Below are positions 18,076-28,400 of a DNA stretch of 64,000 nucleotides, piece by piece. The position numbers were made by a program, and so were the translations under genes. The DNA lies in contig NZ_JALRNF010000032.1 in assembly GCF_030272895.1 (NCBI RefSeq), forward strand, positions 13,202 through 77,201. The letters run 5' to 3'. How positions within the stretch are numbered: position 1 is the first letter of the stretch; every line of letters starts with the position of its first letter. The notes under the pieces are model-generated. The model made no database searches. It saw nothing but the letters and a program-made list of their open reading frames with translations, and was not told the DNA's origin. The stretch comes from Pseudomonas sp. BGr12. GTDB taxonomy: Bacteria > Pseudomonadota > Gammaproteobacteria > Pseudomonadales > Pseudomonadaceae.

Positions 18076-20331
18076 ATGTACAAGGACCTCAAGTTCCCTG
18101 TCCTGATCGTTCATCGAGACATCAAGGCCGATACTGTCGCTGGCGAACGCGTGCGCGGCATCGCCCAGGAACTGGCCCAGGACGGCTTCACCATCCTGCC
18201 GGCCAGCGATTACACCGAAGGCCACCTGGTCGCCTCGACCCATCACGGCCTGGCCTGCATGCTGATCGCCGCCGAAGGCGCCGGCGAGAACACCCACCTG
18301 CTGCAGAACATGGTCGAGCTGATCCGCCTGGCCCGCTTGCGTGCGCCACACCTGCCGATCTTCGCCCTGGGCGAGCAGGTGACCCTGGAGAATGCCCCCG
18401 GCGATGTCATGAGCGAGCTGAACCAGCTGCGCGGCATCCTCTACCTGTTCGAAGACACCGTGCCGTTCCTGGCCCGCCAGGTAGCGCGGGCTGCGCACAA
18501 TTACCTGGACGGCCTGCTGCCGCCGTTTTTCAAAGCCCTGGTGCAGCACACCGCGCAGTCCAACTACTCCTGGCACACGCCGGGGCACGGCGGTGGCGTG
18601 GCCTATCGCAAGAGTCCGGTAGGGCTGGCGTTCCATCAGTTCTTCGGCGAGAACACCCTGCGCTCGGACCTCTCGGTGTCGGTGCCGGAACTGGGCTCGC
18701 TGCTCGATCACACCGGCCCCCTGGCCGCCGCCGAAGCGCGGGCGGCGAAGAACTTCGGTGCCGATCACACCTTCTTCGTCATCAACGGCACGTCCACCGC
18801 CAACAAGATCGTCTGGCATTCGATGGTGGGGCGCGACGACCTGGTACTGGTCGATCGCAACTGCCACAAGTCGGTGGTACACGCGATCATCATGACCGGC
18901 GCCATTCCCTTGTACCTGTGCCCCGAGCGCAATGAGCTGGGTATCATCGGGCCGATTCCGCTCAGCGAGTTCAGCCCGGCATCGATACAGGCCAAGATCC
19001 AGGCCAACCCGCTGACCCGGGGGCGCACGGCCCGGGTGAAGCTGGCCGTGGTCACCAACTCCACCTATGACGGCCTGTGCTACAACGCCGAGCTGATCAA
19101 GAAGGAACTGGGCAGCAGCGTCGAGGTGCTGCATTTCGACGAGGCCTGGTATGCCTATGCGGCGTTCCATGAATTCTTTGCCGGTCGATTCGCCATGGGC
19201 ACCTCGCGCAGTGCCGACAGTCCGCTGGTATTCAGCACCCATTCGACCCACAAGCTGCTGGCGGCCTTCAGTCAGGCTTCGATGATCCATGTGCAGGACG
19301 GTGGTGCCCGGCAACTGGACCGAGACCGTTTCAACGAAGCCTTCATGATGCACATTTCCACCTCGCCGCAGTACAGCATCCTCGCCTCGCTGGACGTGGC
19401 CTCGGCGATGATGGAAGGCCCGGCCGGGCGTTCCTTGTTGCAGGAGATGTTCGATGAGGCCCTGGGCTTTCGCCGGGCCATGGCCAACCTGCGCCGGCAT
19501 ATCGCTGCCGATGACTGGTGGTTCAGCATCTGGCAACCGCCAGGGGTCGAAGGTGCCCAGCAAGTGAGCACCGGGGACTGGCTGCTGCAACCCCAGGCCG
19601 AGTGGCATGGTTTTGGCGACGTTGCCGATGACTATGTGCTGCTCGACCCGATCAAGGTCACCCTGGTGATGCCGGGGCTCAATGCCGGCGGCGCCCTGAG
19701 CGAGCACGGTATTCCGGCGGCGGTGGTCAGCAAGTTTCTCTGGGAGCGCGGGCTGGTGGTGGAAAAGACCGGCCTCTATACCTTCCTGGTACTGTTCTCC
19801 ATGGGGATCACCAAGGGCAAGTGGAGTACCTTGCTCACCGAGCTGCTGGAGTTCAAGCGCAGCTATGACGCCAACATCGACCTGATGGCGTGCCTGCCCT
19901 GTGTGGCTCGCCTGGATCCTGTGCGCTACCAGGGGGTGGGATTACGCGACCTGTGCGACCAGTTGCATGCCTGCTACCGCAGCAATGCCACAGCCAAGCA
20001 GCTCAAGCGCCTGTTCACGCGTCTGCCGGAGGTGGTGATGAAACCGGCCGATGCCTATGACCAACTGGTGCGCGGCGAGGTGGAGGCGGTGCCGATCGAT
20101 CAACTGCTCGGGCGCATCGCCGCGGTGATGCTGGTGCCTTATCCACCGGGCATTCCGTTGATCATGCCGGGCGAGCGGTTCACCGAGGCGACCCGCTCGA
20201 TCATCGATTACCTGGCCTTTGCCGCTGCCTTCGACAGCGGCTTTCCCGGATTCGTCGCCGACGTCCATGGCCTGCAGCACGAAACCCGGACGCAGGGGCG
20301 GGTCTATACCGTCGATTGCATCAAGCTGTAA
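18076..20331 (+). CDS. ldcA: Lysine decarboxylase (Orn/Lys/Arg decarboxylase family, LdcA type)
   Basis: PLP enzyme that converts lysine to cadaverine, 751 residues, the full length of the class. It has an N-terminal response-regulator-like wing domain (about 1-130), a PLP-binding core with HTPGHGGG near 172-179 and the Schiff-base lysine in STHSTHK (Lys393), and a C-terminal domain from about 570. P. aeruginosa LdcA, which lies at the matching position after dnaQ, acts on lysine and is controlled by ArgR. The same preference is inferred here; ornithine or arginine cannot be excluded from sequence. It converges on the small gene at 20338. Confidence 0.88.
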   Translation: MYKDLKFPVLIVHRDIKADTVAGERVRGIAQELAQDGFTILPASDYTEGHLVASTHHGLACMLIAAEGAGENTHLLQNMVELIRLARLRAPHLPIFALGEQVTLENAPGDVMSELNQLRGILYLFEDTVPFLARQVARAAHNYLDGLLPPFFKALVQHTAQSNYSWHTPGHGGGVAYRKSPVGLAFHQFFGENTLRSDLSVSVPELGSLLDHTGPLAAAEARAAKNFGADHTFFVINGTSTANKIVWHSMVGRDDLVLVDRNCHKSVVHAIIMTGAIPLYLCPERNELGIIGPIPLSEFSPASIQAKIQANPLTRGRTARVKLAVVTNSTYDGLCYNAELIKKELGSSVEVLHFDEAWYAYAAFHEFFAGRFAMGTSRSADSPLVFSTHSTHKLLAAFSQASMIHVQDGGARQLDRDRFNEAFMMHISTSPQYSILASLDVASAMMEGPAGRSLLQEMFDEALGFRRAMANLRRHIAADDWWFSIWQPPGVEGAQQVSTGDWLLQPQAEWHGFGDVADDYVLLDPIKVTLVMPGLNAGGALSEHGIPAAVVSKFLWERGLVVEKTGLYTFLVLFSMGITKGKWSTLLTELLEFKRSYDANIDLMACLPCVARLDPVRYQGVGLRDLCDQLHACYRSNATAKQLKRLFTRLPEVVMKPADAYDQLVRGEVEAVPIDQLLGRIAAVMLVPYPPGIPLIMPGERFTEATRSIIDYLAFAAAFDSGFPGFVADVHGLQHETRTQGRVYTVDCIKL

Positions 20332-20337
20332 CGCTGT

Positions 20338-20556
20338 TCAGGGAATACGGATGAGCTCGACGCCGTTGCGGGCGAGTTCGAAACGGTCACCTTCCAGGTG
20401 CTTGACCCGGTCGCCGATGGGCAGCTTGTAGGTGGTGATCGGCGGGGATGCAGCACTGCCGTCGGCGTTGAGGGTGGCCTCCTGGAACTCATGAACGGGG
20501 TAGATGCGGCCCTCTGCGTCCCGTGCATGAAACTGTCCGACCAGTACTGCTGTCAT
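20338..20556 (-). CDS. Conserved small hypothetical protein
   Basis: 72 residues, no signal peptide or membrane segment. The C-terminal half (VKHLEGDRFELARNGVELIRIP) has a regular strand pattern, suggesting a small beta-rich fold. It starts with ATG at 20556 and ends 6 bases from ldcA, facing it. I recognise no named family. Codon choice looks like that of the neighbours, so it is probably real. Confidence 0.6.
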   Translation of the reverse strand: MTAVLVGQFHARDAEGRIYPVHEFQEATLNADGSAASPPITTYKLPIGDRVKHLEGDRFELARNGVELIRIP

Positions 20557-20701
20557 TTACCGTGCAACCTCTGCGAAGAAATCTGTCAGGCATAGACCAC
20601 CGATTTGCCGGGGAAGTTTTGTCCGCACGGAAAAAAACTTCGAGGCTGGAAGGGATCATCTATACCTACAGTTCCTTTGAACCACATGTCAGGAAAATGC
20701 C

Positions 20702-21256
20702 ATGAGTCAGGTCTATTCGGTAGCCGTCATCGTCGGCAGCTTGCGCAAGGAATCCTTCAACCGCAAAGTCGCCCACGTGCTGGCGGAACTCGCGCCCTCC
20801 AGCCTCAAACTGAAGATCATCGAGATTGGCGATCTGCCGCTGTACAACGAAGACATCGATGTCGATCCGCCGGCAGCCTACAAGGCGTTTCGCGAGCAAC
20901 TGCGCAACAGTGATGCCGTGTTGTTCGTGACCCCGGAATACAACCGTTCGGTACCGGGCGTGCTGAAAAACGCTATCGATGTGGGTTCAAGGCCCTATGG
21001 CCAAAGCTCCTGGAGCGGCAAGCCGGGTGCGGTGATCAGCGTTTCGCCAGGAGCGGTGGGCGGCTTTGGCGCCAACCATCACCTGCGCCAGTCGCTGGTG
21101 TTTCTCGATGTGCCGTGCATGCAGCAGCCGGAGGCGTATATCGGTGGGGCGGCGAGCCTGTTCGACGAGGCGGGCAGGGTGTCGGAGAAAACCCGGCCGT
21201 TCCTGCAGACCTTCATCGACAAGTATGCGGTGTGGGTCGAGCGGCACCAAGGGTGA
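20702..21256 (+). CDS. chrR: NAD(P)H-dependent FMN reductase, ChrR-like (quinone/chromate reductase)
   Basis: A 184-residue flavodoxin-fold protein. The FMN phosphate loop is GSLRKESFNRKVA (about 12-24), and the isoalloxazine-contact region is TPEYNRSVPGVLKNAIDVGSRP (about 79-100). The sequence closely resembles P. putida ChrR, an obligate two-electron quinone reductase that also reduces chromate and limits oxidative stress. The cellular substrate is more likely a quinone than chromate. It is a single gene ending at a REP pair and convergent with phnX. Confidence 0.88.
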   Translation: MSQVYSVAVIVGSLRKESFNRKVAHVLAELAPSSLKLKIIEIGDLPLYNEDIDVDPPAAYKAFREQLRNSDAVLFVTPEYNRSVPGVLKNAIDVGSRPYGQSSWSGKPGAVISVSPGAVGGFGANHHLRQSLVFLDVPCMQQPEAYIGGAASLFDEAGRVSEKTRPFLQTFIDKYAVWVERHQG

Positions 21257-21259
21257 ACG

Positions 21260-21312
21260 ATCGCGGGGCAAGCCCGCTCCCACCGACTGTAGGAGCGGGC
21301 TTGCCCCGCGAT
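21260..21312. repeat. REP pair between chrR and phnX
   Basis: Two inverted REP copies (21260-21283 and 21289-21312) with cores CGCGGGGCAAGCCCGCTCC and its complement, separated by only 5 bases. The structure could form one long hairpin between the convergent genes. Confidence 0.93.
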
Positions 21313-21326
21313 AGCGATACCAGGCC

Positions 21327-22154
21327 TTACACCGCCTGAGGCATCTCACCCCGGGCCAGGCGCCGGTTGATGTCGGCGATCACTTCCGGCAGTTCGTTGA
21401 TGGTGTCGATCAGGTAGTGCGGGCGCGAGCCTTCGAACAGGGCGTGGATGCGCTTGCGTTCGCTGTCCAGTTTGTCCGAGGCCAGGGCGCGGTAGCCTTC
21501 GTAGGTCAGGCCCAGGGCGTTGCCCGAACAGACCAGCGCCACCGTCCACATGCCGGCACGACGACCTTCGAGGATGCCCGGCACAGTGTCGTCGACCTTG
21601 ACGCAGGCGGCCACATCGTCGATGCCCAGGGCAATCACGTTGGCCAGGGCCTGGGCCGGCCACGGGCGACCGTTGGGGGTCTCATCGGTGGCCACCACGT
21701 GGTCGGCGACATAGCCGTTCTGCGCCGCCAGTTCCACCACCTTGTCCATCACCACTTTCGGGTAGCCGGAGCAGGAGCCGATCTTCAGGCCGTCCTGGCG
21801 CAAGCCGGTCAGGGTATCCAGGGCGCCGGGGATCAGTGCCGAGTGCACGGCGATCTTTTCGATCTGCAGCGGCATGAAGCGCTCGTAGATGGCGGTGACA
21901 TCATCGTCGGTCGGGTTACGCCCGAACACCTTGCGATAACGCTCGGCGATCTGCGGCTGGTCGCACAGGGTGCGGATGTGGTCCCACTTGCCCATGCCCA
22001 TCGGGCCGCGGGCTTCTTCGATGGAGACCTCGACGTCGAACTCGGCGAAGGCTTCGACGAAGATCTGGGTCGGGGCGAAGGAGCCGAAGTCGACGACGGT
22101 ACCGGCCCAGTCGAGGATCGCGGCTTGCAGTTGAGTCGGGTTGCTGTAGTTCAT
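21327..22154 (-). CDS. phnX: Phosphonoacetaldehyde hydrolase
   Basis: Second step of 2-aminoethylphosphonate breakdown: cleaves the C-P bond of phosphonoacetaldehyde to acetaldehyde and phosphate. A 275-residue HAD-family protein. The nucleophile Asp is in [12 protein letters not shown] (about 13-24), and the Schiff-base lysine of the cap domain is in [10 protein letters not shown]. Late HAD motifs are visible as CSGYPK and [16 protein letters not shown]. It is 50 bases downstream of phnW on the same strand, a two-gene operon. Confidence 0.95.
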   Translation of the reverse strand: MNYSNPTQLQAAILDWAGTVVDFGSFAPTQIFVEAFAEFDVEVSIEEARGPMGMGKWDHIRTLCDQPQIAERYRKVFGRNPTDDDVTAIYERFMPLQIEKIAVHSALIPGALDTLTGLRQDGLKIGSCSGYPKVVMDKVVELAAQNGYVADHVVATDETPNGRPWPAQALANVIALGIDDVAACVKVDDTVPGILEGRRAGMWTVALVCSGNALGLTYEGYRALASDKLDSERKRIHALFEGSRPHYLIDTINELPEVIADINRRLARGEMPQAV

Positions 22155-22204
22155 GTGCAGGTGTCCTTGAGCGGATTGGGTCGCTGATCAGGTAAAGGTC
22201 GGGT

Positions 22205-23311
22205 TCAGATGTCCAGCACTTCCATTTCCCGCAGCACCTCGGCCACGGCGTTGACGGCGGCTTGCATACCGTCCGGGCCAACGCAGCCGATGCAGCCGAC
22301 GCGGAAGGTTTCGACCTGGGTCAACTTGCCCGGGTAGAGGATGAAGCCCTTGGCCTTGACCCGCTCGTAGAAGTCCTTGAACTGGTAGCGCGGATCTTTC
22401 GGCGCGTGGAAGGTGACAATGATCGGTGCCTGGATCTCGGCGGGCAGGAAGCTGCGCAGGCCGATGGCCGCCATGCCGTCGAGCAGGGCCTTGCAGTTGC
22501 TGGCGTAGCGCTGGTGACGCGCCGGCAGGCCGCCTTCCTCGTTGTACTGCAGCAGGGCCTCGTGCAGCGCCGCCACCACATGGGTCGGCGGGGTGAAGCG
22601 CCATTGGCCGGTCTTGGCCATGTAGGCGTGCTGGTCCTGCAGGTCCATGGCCAGGGACGGCGAGTTGCCTTCGGCGGCGGCCAGCGAGGCCTTGTTGGCA
22701 AAGACGAAGCCCATGCCGGGCACACCTTCCAGGCATTTGCCGGAGGCGGCGATCAGGGCGTCGAACGGCACTTCGCGGGCATCGATCGGCAGCGCGCCGA
22801 AGGAGCTCATGGCATCGATGATCAGGCGCTTGCCGTGACGGGCGATGACCTGGGCGATTTCTGGCAGCGGGTTGAGGATGCCGGTGCTGGTTTCGCAGTG
22901 GATCAGCGCCACGTGGGTAATGCTGCTGTCGGCGGCCAGCAGGCGGTCGACGTCGGCGGCGGTGGTCGGCTCGTCTTCAGCGGTTTCGAAGGTGCTGTAG
23001 GTGCGGCCCAGTACTTTGCAGATCTTCGCCAGGCGCTGGCCGTAGGCGCCGTTGATCAGTACCAGGACCTTGCCGTCGCGAGGTACCAGGGTGCCGATGG
23101 CCGCTTCCACGGCGAAGGTGCCGCTGCCTTGCAGGGGGACGCAGTGGTGGCTCTCGGCACCGTTGACGATGGCCAGCAGTTGCTCGCACAGGCTGGCGGT
23201 CAGCTGGTTGAAGTCGCGGTCCCAGGAGCCCCAGTCCACCAGCATCGCTTGGCGGGTGCGGGCCGACGTGGTCAGGGGGCCGGGGGTCAGCAGGATAGGG
23301 GCGTTACTCAT
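22205..23311 (-). CDS. phnW: 2-Aminoethylphosphonate-pyruvate transaminase
   Basis: First step of the pathway: transfers the amino group of 2-aminoethylphosphonate to pyruvate. A 368-residue class V aminotransferase. It begins [11 protein letters not shown], typical of the family, with [14 protein letters not shown] for the PLP-contact Asp and [16 protein letters not shown] for the PLP lysine. The ATG at 23311 is preferred over the in-frame GTG at 23326 by its better distance from GAGGATT. It is divergent from a LysR regulator. No phosphonate transporter or phnA is in this window, so uptake must be encoded elsewhere. Confidence 0.94.
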   Translation of the reverse strand: MSNAPILLTPGPLTTSARTRQAMLVDWGSWDRDFNQLTASLCEQLLAIVNGAESHHCVPLQGSGTFAVEAAIGTLVPRDGKVLVLINGAYGQRLAKICKVLGRTYSTFETAEDEPTTAADVDRLLAADSSITHVALIHCETSTGILNPLPEIAQVIARHGKRLIIDAMSSFGALPIDAREVPFDALIAASGKCLEGVPGMGFVFANKASLAAAEGNSPSLAMDLQDQHAYMAKTGQWRFTPPTHVVAALHEALLQYNEEGGLPARHQRYASNCKALLDGMAAIGLRSFLPAEIQAPIIVTFHAPKDPRYQFKDFYERVKAKGFILYPGKLTQVETFRVGCIGCVGPDGMQAAVNAVAEVLREMEVLDI

Positions 23312-23428
23312 TCCGGTAATCCTCACAAGCGGTGCGGTGGGCTGAATCTACGGGGCCTAAGTTGCAATTCCGCGCGCCATCAATCAAATTGTTTGTTGTT
23401 ATGCCAGCCATAAGTCAGGCCGATAGAT

Positions 23429-24292
23429 ATGAACCTGTTCCAGTTGCGTGCGTTCGATGCCGTGGCCCGTGAAGGCAGCTTCACCCGTGCCGCCAGTCGC
23501 CTGTTCATCAGCCAGCCGGCGGTGACCGGGCATATCAAGGCGCTGGAGGAGCACTACCAGATCACCCTGTTGCGCCGTACCGCGCGGCGGGTCGAGCTGA
23601 CCGAAGAGGGCACGCGCCTGGCGGCGATCACCCGTGCCATGTTCGGTCTGGCCGAAGAGGCCCAGGCTATGCTCGAAGCCAACCGCCAGCTGCTGACCGG
23701 GCGCCTGGAGGTGGCCGCCGATGGCCCGCACCGGGTGATGCCGATGCTGGCCCAGTTGCGCGCGCGCTATCCCGGAATCACCGTCAACCTGCGCCTGGGC
23801 AATGCCCAGGAGACCCTGGCGGCGCTGCTCTCGGAGCATGCCGACGTGGCCGTGCTGACCGAGGTCGAGCCACGCAAGGGCCTGTACCTGCAAAGCCTCG
23901 GGGACTCGCGGATCTGTGCCTTGCTACCCTCGGGGCACCCTTGGGCCAGTGAGCCGGGGGAGCTGGCGATCGAGCAGCTGGGCGGGCAGATCATGGTCTT
24001 GCGCGAACCCAGTTCCATTACCCGGCGCACCTTCGACCAGGCCTGCGGGCAGGCTCGGGTACAGCCACGGGTACTGCTCGAACTGGACAGCCGCGAGGCG
24101 GTCACCGAAGCGGTGGCCGCCGAACTTGGCATCGGCATCGTTTCGTCGGTGGAAGTGGCCCATGACCCCCGGGTGGTGGCCAGGCCCATCACCGGTGCCG
24201 GGCTGATCAACCGGCACATGCTCGGTTGCCTGGAGCGACGCCGCGAACTGCGGCTGATCCAGGCGTTCCTCAGCCTGGCGTCCAGCGTATGA
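23429..24292 (+). CDS. LysR-type regulator, probably of phnWX
   Basis: 287 residues. The N-terminal winged helix-turn-helix is typical (LRAFDAVAREGSFTRAASRL, then SQPAVTGHIKALEE, residues 4-42), and an effector domain follows from about 90 (GRLEVAADGPHRVMPML). It is divergent from phnW with 117 bases between. That gap holds CAAATTGTTTG at 23385-23395, a small dyad that could be part of a binding site. By position it is the aminoethylphosphonate-sensing activator of phnWX; that is inference from context. Confidence 0.88.
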   Translation: MNLFQLRAFDAVAREGSFTRAASRLFISQPAVTGHIKALEEHYQITLLRRTARRVELTEEGTRLAAITRAMFGLAEEAQAMLEANRQLLTGRLEVAADGPHRVMPMLAQLRARYPGITVNLRLGNAQETLAALLSEHADVAVLTEVEPRKGLYLQSLGDSRICALLPSGHPWASEPGELAIEQLGGQIMVLREPSSITRRTFDQACGQARVQPRVLLELDSREAVTEAVAAELGIGIVSSVEVAHDPRVVARPITGAGLINRHMLGCLERRRELRLIQAFLSLASSV

Positions 24293-24365
24293 CGACGGGC
24301 TGGCGTTTTCCGGCCAAGGCCCTAAGATGGCCGGCTGAGCACAGACCACAGGCGCTGGACGGGCG

Positions 24366-25388
24366 ATGAGCGAGAAAGACAGCATCTCGATGCAACTGGT
24401 GCGCGAAGCACTGCTGCAAAGCTGCCCGGCGGCGCAACCGGTTGCCGCGTTGCTCGGCCGTGCCGGCATCGATGCCAGCCAGTTGGAACAGCCCGATGCG
24501 CGCGTGCCGGCGAGCGCCTACGCCCGGCTCTGGCGCCTGCTGGCGCGGCGCTGCAATGACGAATTTTTCGGCATGGATCCGCGGGGGATGCGCAGTGGCA
24601 GCCTGGCCTTCCTGTGCCAGTCGGCCATGGCCCAGCCGACCCTGGGCGCGGGGCTGGATTCGGCCCTGACCTTTCTCGGACTGATGTTCGAGGACCTGCA
24701 GCCCGCGTTGGTCCGCCAGCAGAGCCTGGCCGAGATCGTCATCGGCGAGCCGCGCGAGCAGCCACGGCGGGCGTTCACCTACTTCACGTTCTGGATGATT
24801 GTCCATGGCGTAGCCTGCTGGCTGGCGGGCCGGCGCATTCCGATCCTGGCCATCGAGTTGCGCTGCGCCGAGCCGCCGTTCTGCGACGACTACCGGGTGA
24901 TGTTTTCGGAAAACCTGCAATTCAACCGGCCGCGCACGCGGATGATCATCGCCGCCGATCATCTCGACGTGCCGCTCAAGCGCAGCCCGGAAGAACTGCA
25001 ACGCTTCCTGGCCGAGGCGCCGGGCAACATCCTGGTCAAGTACCGTGACCCGGCCAGCCTCGCCCGGCGCATTCGCCAGGATCTGCGGCAGATGACGCCT
25101 GACCTGTGGCCGGAAACCGACAGCCTGGCCCGCCATCTGTGCCTCTCGGCCTCGACCCTGCGCCGGCGCCTGGCCGAGGAAGGCCAGACTTACCAGGGAC
25201 TCAAGGACAGCGTGCGGCGCGAGTTGGCGATTACCTGGCTGGCCGATGTCGACTTGAGCTTCGCCGACATTGCCGAACGCCTGGGCTTTGCCGATAGCAG
25301 TTCGTTCTACAAGGCGTTTCGTAAATGGTTTGGCTGCAATCCAGGGCACTATCGTACCTTGATCGTCCAGCGCGAGGCCGAGGACTGA
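24366..25388 (+). CDS. AraC-family regulator with arabinose-binding-like N-terminal domain (OruR type)
   Basis: 340 residues. The N-terminal region (about 20-210) fits the Arabinose_bd domain seen in regulators of fatty-acid, ornithine and similar catabolic genes. The C-terminal AraC helix-turn-helix pair is clear: SLARHLCLSASTLRRRLAEEG and FADIAERLGFADSSSFYKAFRKWFG (about 305-330). It follows GGACGGGCG. It may control the beta-oxidation operon that starts at 30066, since this regulator class often sits beside such operons; here a 4.5-kb effector-like gene lies between them. Confidence 0.88.
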   Translation: MSEKDSISMQLVREALLQSCPAAQPVAALLGRAGIDASQLEQPDARVPASAYARLWRLLARRCNDEFFGMDPRGMRSGSLAFLCQSAMAQPTLGAGLDSALTFLGLMFEDLQPALVRQQSLAEIVIGEPREQPRRAFTYFTFWMIVHGVACWLAGRRIPILAIELRCAEPPFCDDYRVMFSENLQFNRPRTRMIIAADHLDVPLKRSPEELQRFLAEAPGNILVKYRDPASLARRIRQDLRQMTPDLWPETDSLARHLCLSASTLRRRLAEEGQTYQGLKDSVRRELAITWLADVDLSFADIAERLGFADSSSFYKAFRKWFGCNPGHYRTLIVQREAED

Positions 25389-25468
25389 GAAGAGGTATTT
25401 CCACCTGCCGCAAAGTTGATCCACTGACCAGTGTTGAGGGCCATTCACCCACAATACGGTAGTCGTTC

Positions 25469-28400
25469 ATGTCTTCGATAACTCCTGCGCTATCAAACCC
25501 CACTGACGCCTTTCTCGGCGAGATCATGCCAGCCTGGCTGAAAAATGCCTCGGCCACCCGGATCAATGCCTTGCGCGACCGCTTTGCTGCCCATTCGCGG
25601 ACCCAGGAACGGCTGCGCAACCTCATGCGCCAAGTGTCCCCGCTCGACAGCTTTGCCCGGCGCTTGCTTGAGCCTGCGCTAGAGACGCAACTGGGGCTGG
25701 CGGTCGACTTGCGCCAGGCGCAATGGCGCGAAGTACTGCGTGACTTTATCGTGCAGCCCATGCAGTTGCCCGAAGACCGGATAATCCTCAACGATCAACC
25801 CGCACTGCTGCGATTGTTGCAGAATTTCCCGTCATCTCCAGGCTTCTACCTGGGCACTGGGTTGATTGCAGTCGATGGAACGCAGCGGATGCTCTCGGAC
25901 GAAGTGCGGGCCATTGCCGACCTGTGTCGCGCGGTGGATGTCGGTCAGCGCTACCAGGCGCATCTCGACCAGGTGTTCGATAGCGCTGGCCGCGACGTAC
26001 TGGCACAGGACAAGCGCCACGGTCTGGGATTGGCGGCTTGCCTGGCAGCGCTCAAGGGGCAGATCAGCGACGAAGAGTTGCAACAGGTGCTACAGGTGGT
26101 CGACCGTGTCGATGGCGAGTCGGTCGGGCGCAAGGTGCGTGTGCAGTTGTTGCAGGTACTGGAGTGCCGGATCGAAGGCGCGCTGGTCTTTGAATTGCGT
26201 GACACGCCCGATGCCCGGGCGCCCCGTTCAGTGATCCTGTACCTGCCGCAGGACCCTGGGCAGGTCATGCGCCGCTTCGACAGCTGGGATGCCATCACCC
26301 CCGCATTGACAGGTCAGTTGCGGCGCACCAGCGAGCAGCTGCACTTCAGTCGCTCGGTTACCCTGGATCAACGCCCCGCGTTCCTGTCGACCCTCACGAA
26401 GCGCCTGGCCGACGATGTGCCGGACCTGCAGATCGAAGGTGCAGCCTATACCGGCGAACTGTTCACCGGTCTGGCGCAGCAGCAGGTACAGCAAGTGAAA
26501 GACAACGCCAGGAGCCTGGCGGTGCCGACGGATACATTCGATCACAAGCAATTTGTCGCACGTATCCGCTCTTTTGAGGCAGCCGGTTTGAACCTGCTCA
26601 ACCTGATCGGGTTATTCGTTCCGGCGCTCAATGCCGTGCTCCTGGCAAGAATGGTCGGTCAGACCCTGGGTGAAGTGTACGAGGGTGTGGCAGGTTGGGC
26701 GCGCGGGCATCAGACCGAGGCACTGGAGCACCTGTTGGGTGTTGCCGAAAACCTGGCTGTTACGGCCGTGCAGGTTGCCGGGGCCGCCCTGGTGGCGCGC
26801 GGATTCCAGCGCAGCAGCTTCGTCGAAGCATTACAACCGGTCGAGCTTGACGCACAAACCCGGCGTCTGTGGCACAACGATCTGCACGCGTACCGCCTGA
26901 CCAGCCTGCCAGAGGAAGCGCGCCTGCAGGCCAACGGCTTGTACGGTGCAGACGGACGCCACTGGTGGCAGGACGGGGATGCCTGCTATGAGGTCCGTCA
27001 GGCACAGGCGCATGGCCAATGGCGGCTGGTCCACCCAGAACACAGCGCTGTCTTCCTGCCTGCCCTGCAGCACAACGGCGAGCGAGGTTGGCGGTTGTTT
27101 TACCAGCGGCCATTGGAGTGGCAGGGCAGCAGCATGATGCTCGGCTATCTGTGGCCGCATGCCGCAGCACTGGGAGTAGAGCGGATTACCCAGGTGCTTC
27201 GGGTGGCGGATGTCGATGAAGAATTGTTGCGCGGCCTGTTGGTGGAAAACCGTCGCTTGCCGGTCAGTCTGCGCGACACCCTCGAACGCTTTGCCGTGGA
27301 TGAGCGGATCGACACCTTCTTCCAGGCGCTTGCCGATGGCGATGCGCAGGGCGCCAACAGCGAATTCCTGACTTTCTGCCTGGGCAAAGTCGGGGCCCAG
27401 GGACAGAGCAGCGCCTGGTCGCGTGACAAAGTACTGGAGCAGGCACCCTGGTTACGTAATGAGTTGCTGGAGCACTTTTCGCGCCAGTACCTTCGCGACG
27501 ATGCGCTATTGCCCGTGGTCAAGCGTGCTTTTCCAGGCCTTCCCGATGCCTATGGTTTGCACCTGCTCGAACAGGCCAGCGCCGGACAGCGTCTGCGGAT
27601 AGCGGCGGAAAACCGCTTGCCGCTGGGTATGCTGGAACGGGCTCGCCCCTTGTTGCAGGCCGCACGCTTGAACCGTGCGCTGGAGGGGCTGTACGTGCGC
27701 AACAGCTTCAACCTGGACACCGTTGAGCTGGTGTTTGAACTGCTGCGCAAGAAAGCCAGGTGGCCCGAATCGGTCAACCTGAAACTCTATTCGGATGCTG
27801 CTCACGGGCCTAGCTTTTTGCGCATGTTCCCTGAGCATGATCCGACCACGCTCAGGGTATTGAGGCACCGTGCGGGACGCTTCGAAGTCCAGGACCACCA
27901 GGGTTTCGAACTGGAAGCGGACATCGCCGATCCCGCGGATGTGTTCGAGACCATGCTGGCGCTCCTGCCGACCTTCCATCGCCAGCGTCTGGGGTGGGAA
28001 GGTGGCGGCGGTGCCGGGCAATTGCGCCAGGACCTGCAACACTGGCTGCCCGCCACCCGGTCCAGTCTGGCCCGGATCCTGGGCATGCGTGAGTTCAGGC
28101 CCTGGTTCGAGCCGGGCCAGCGCCTGGCGGATGGTCGCGTCGGTTACAGGCTTAGCGGCCGCGGTACCGCCGCGTTGGCGCAGATGACCATTCGCGATCG
28201 GGTGCGCAGTCTGTTTCCCGGATTTGACCCGCAGCAAGTGGATGCTTATCTGGCTGATTTGCACCGCGAACCCGGTACGGCATTTGATCGTTTGCTATGG
28301 CAGGAGGGCAACTACCGTGCATTGGACCAGCACCTGAGCCAATGGGTAGCCCAGGGCGCAAGCACCGACAACCCTGATTCGCGTGCAACCGTTGCCGACG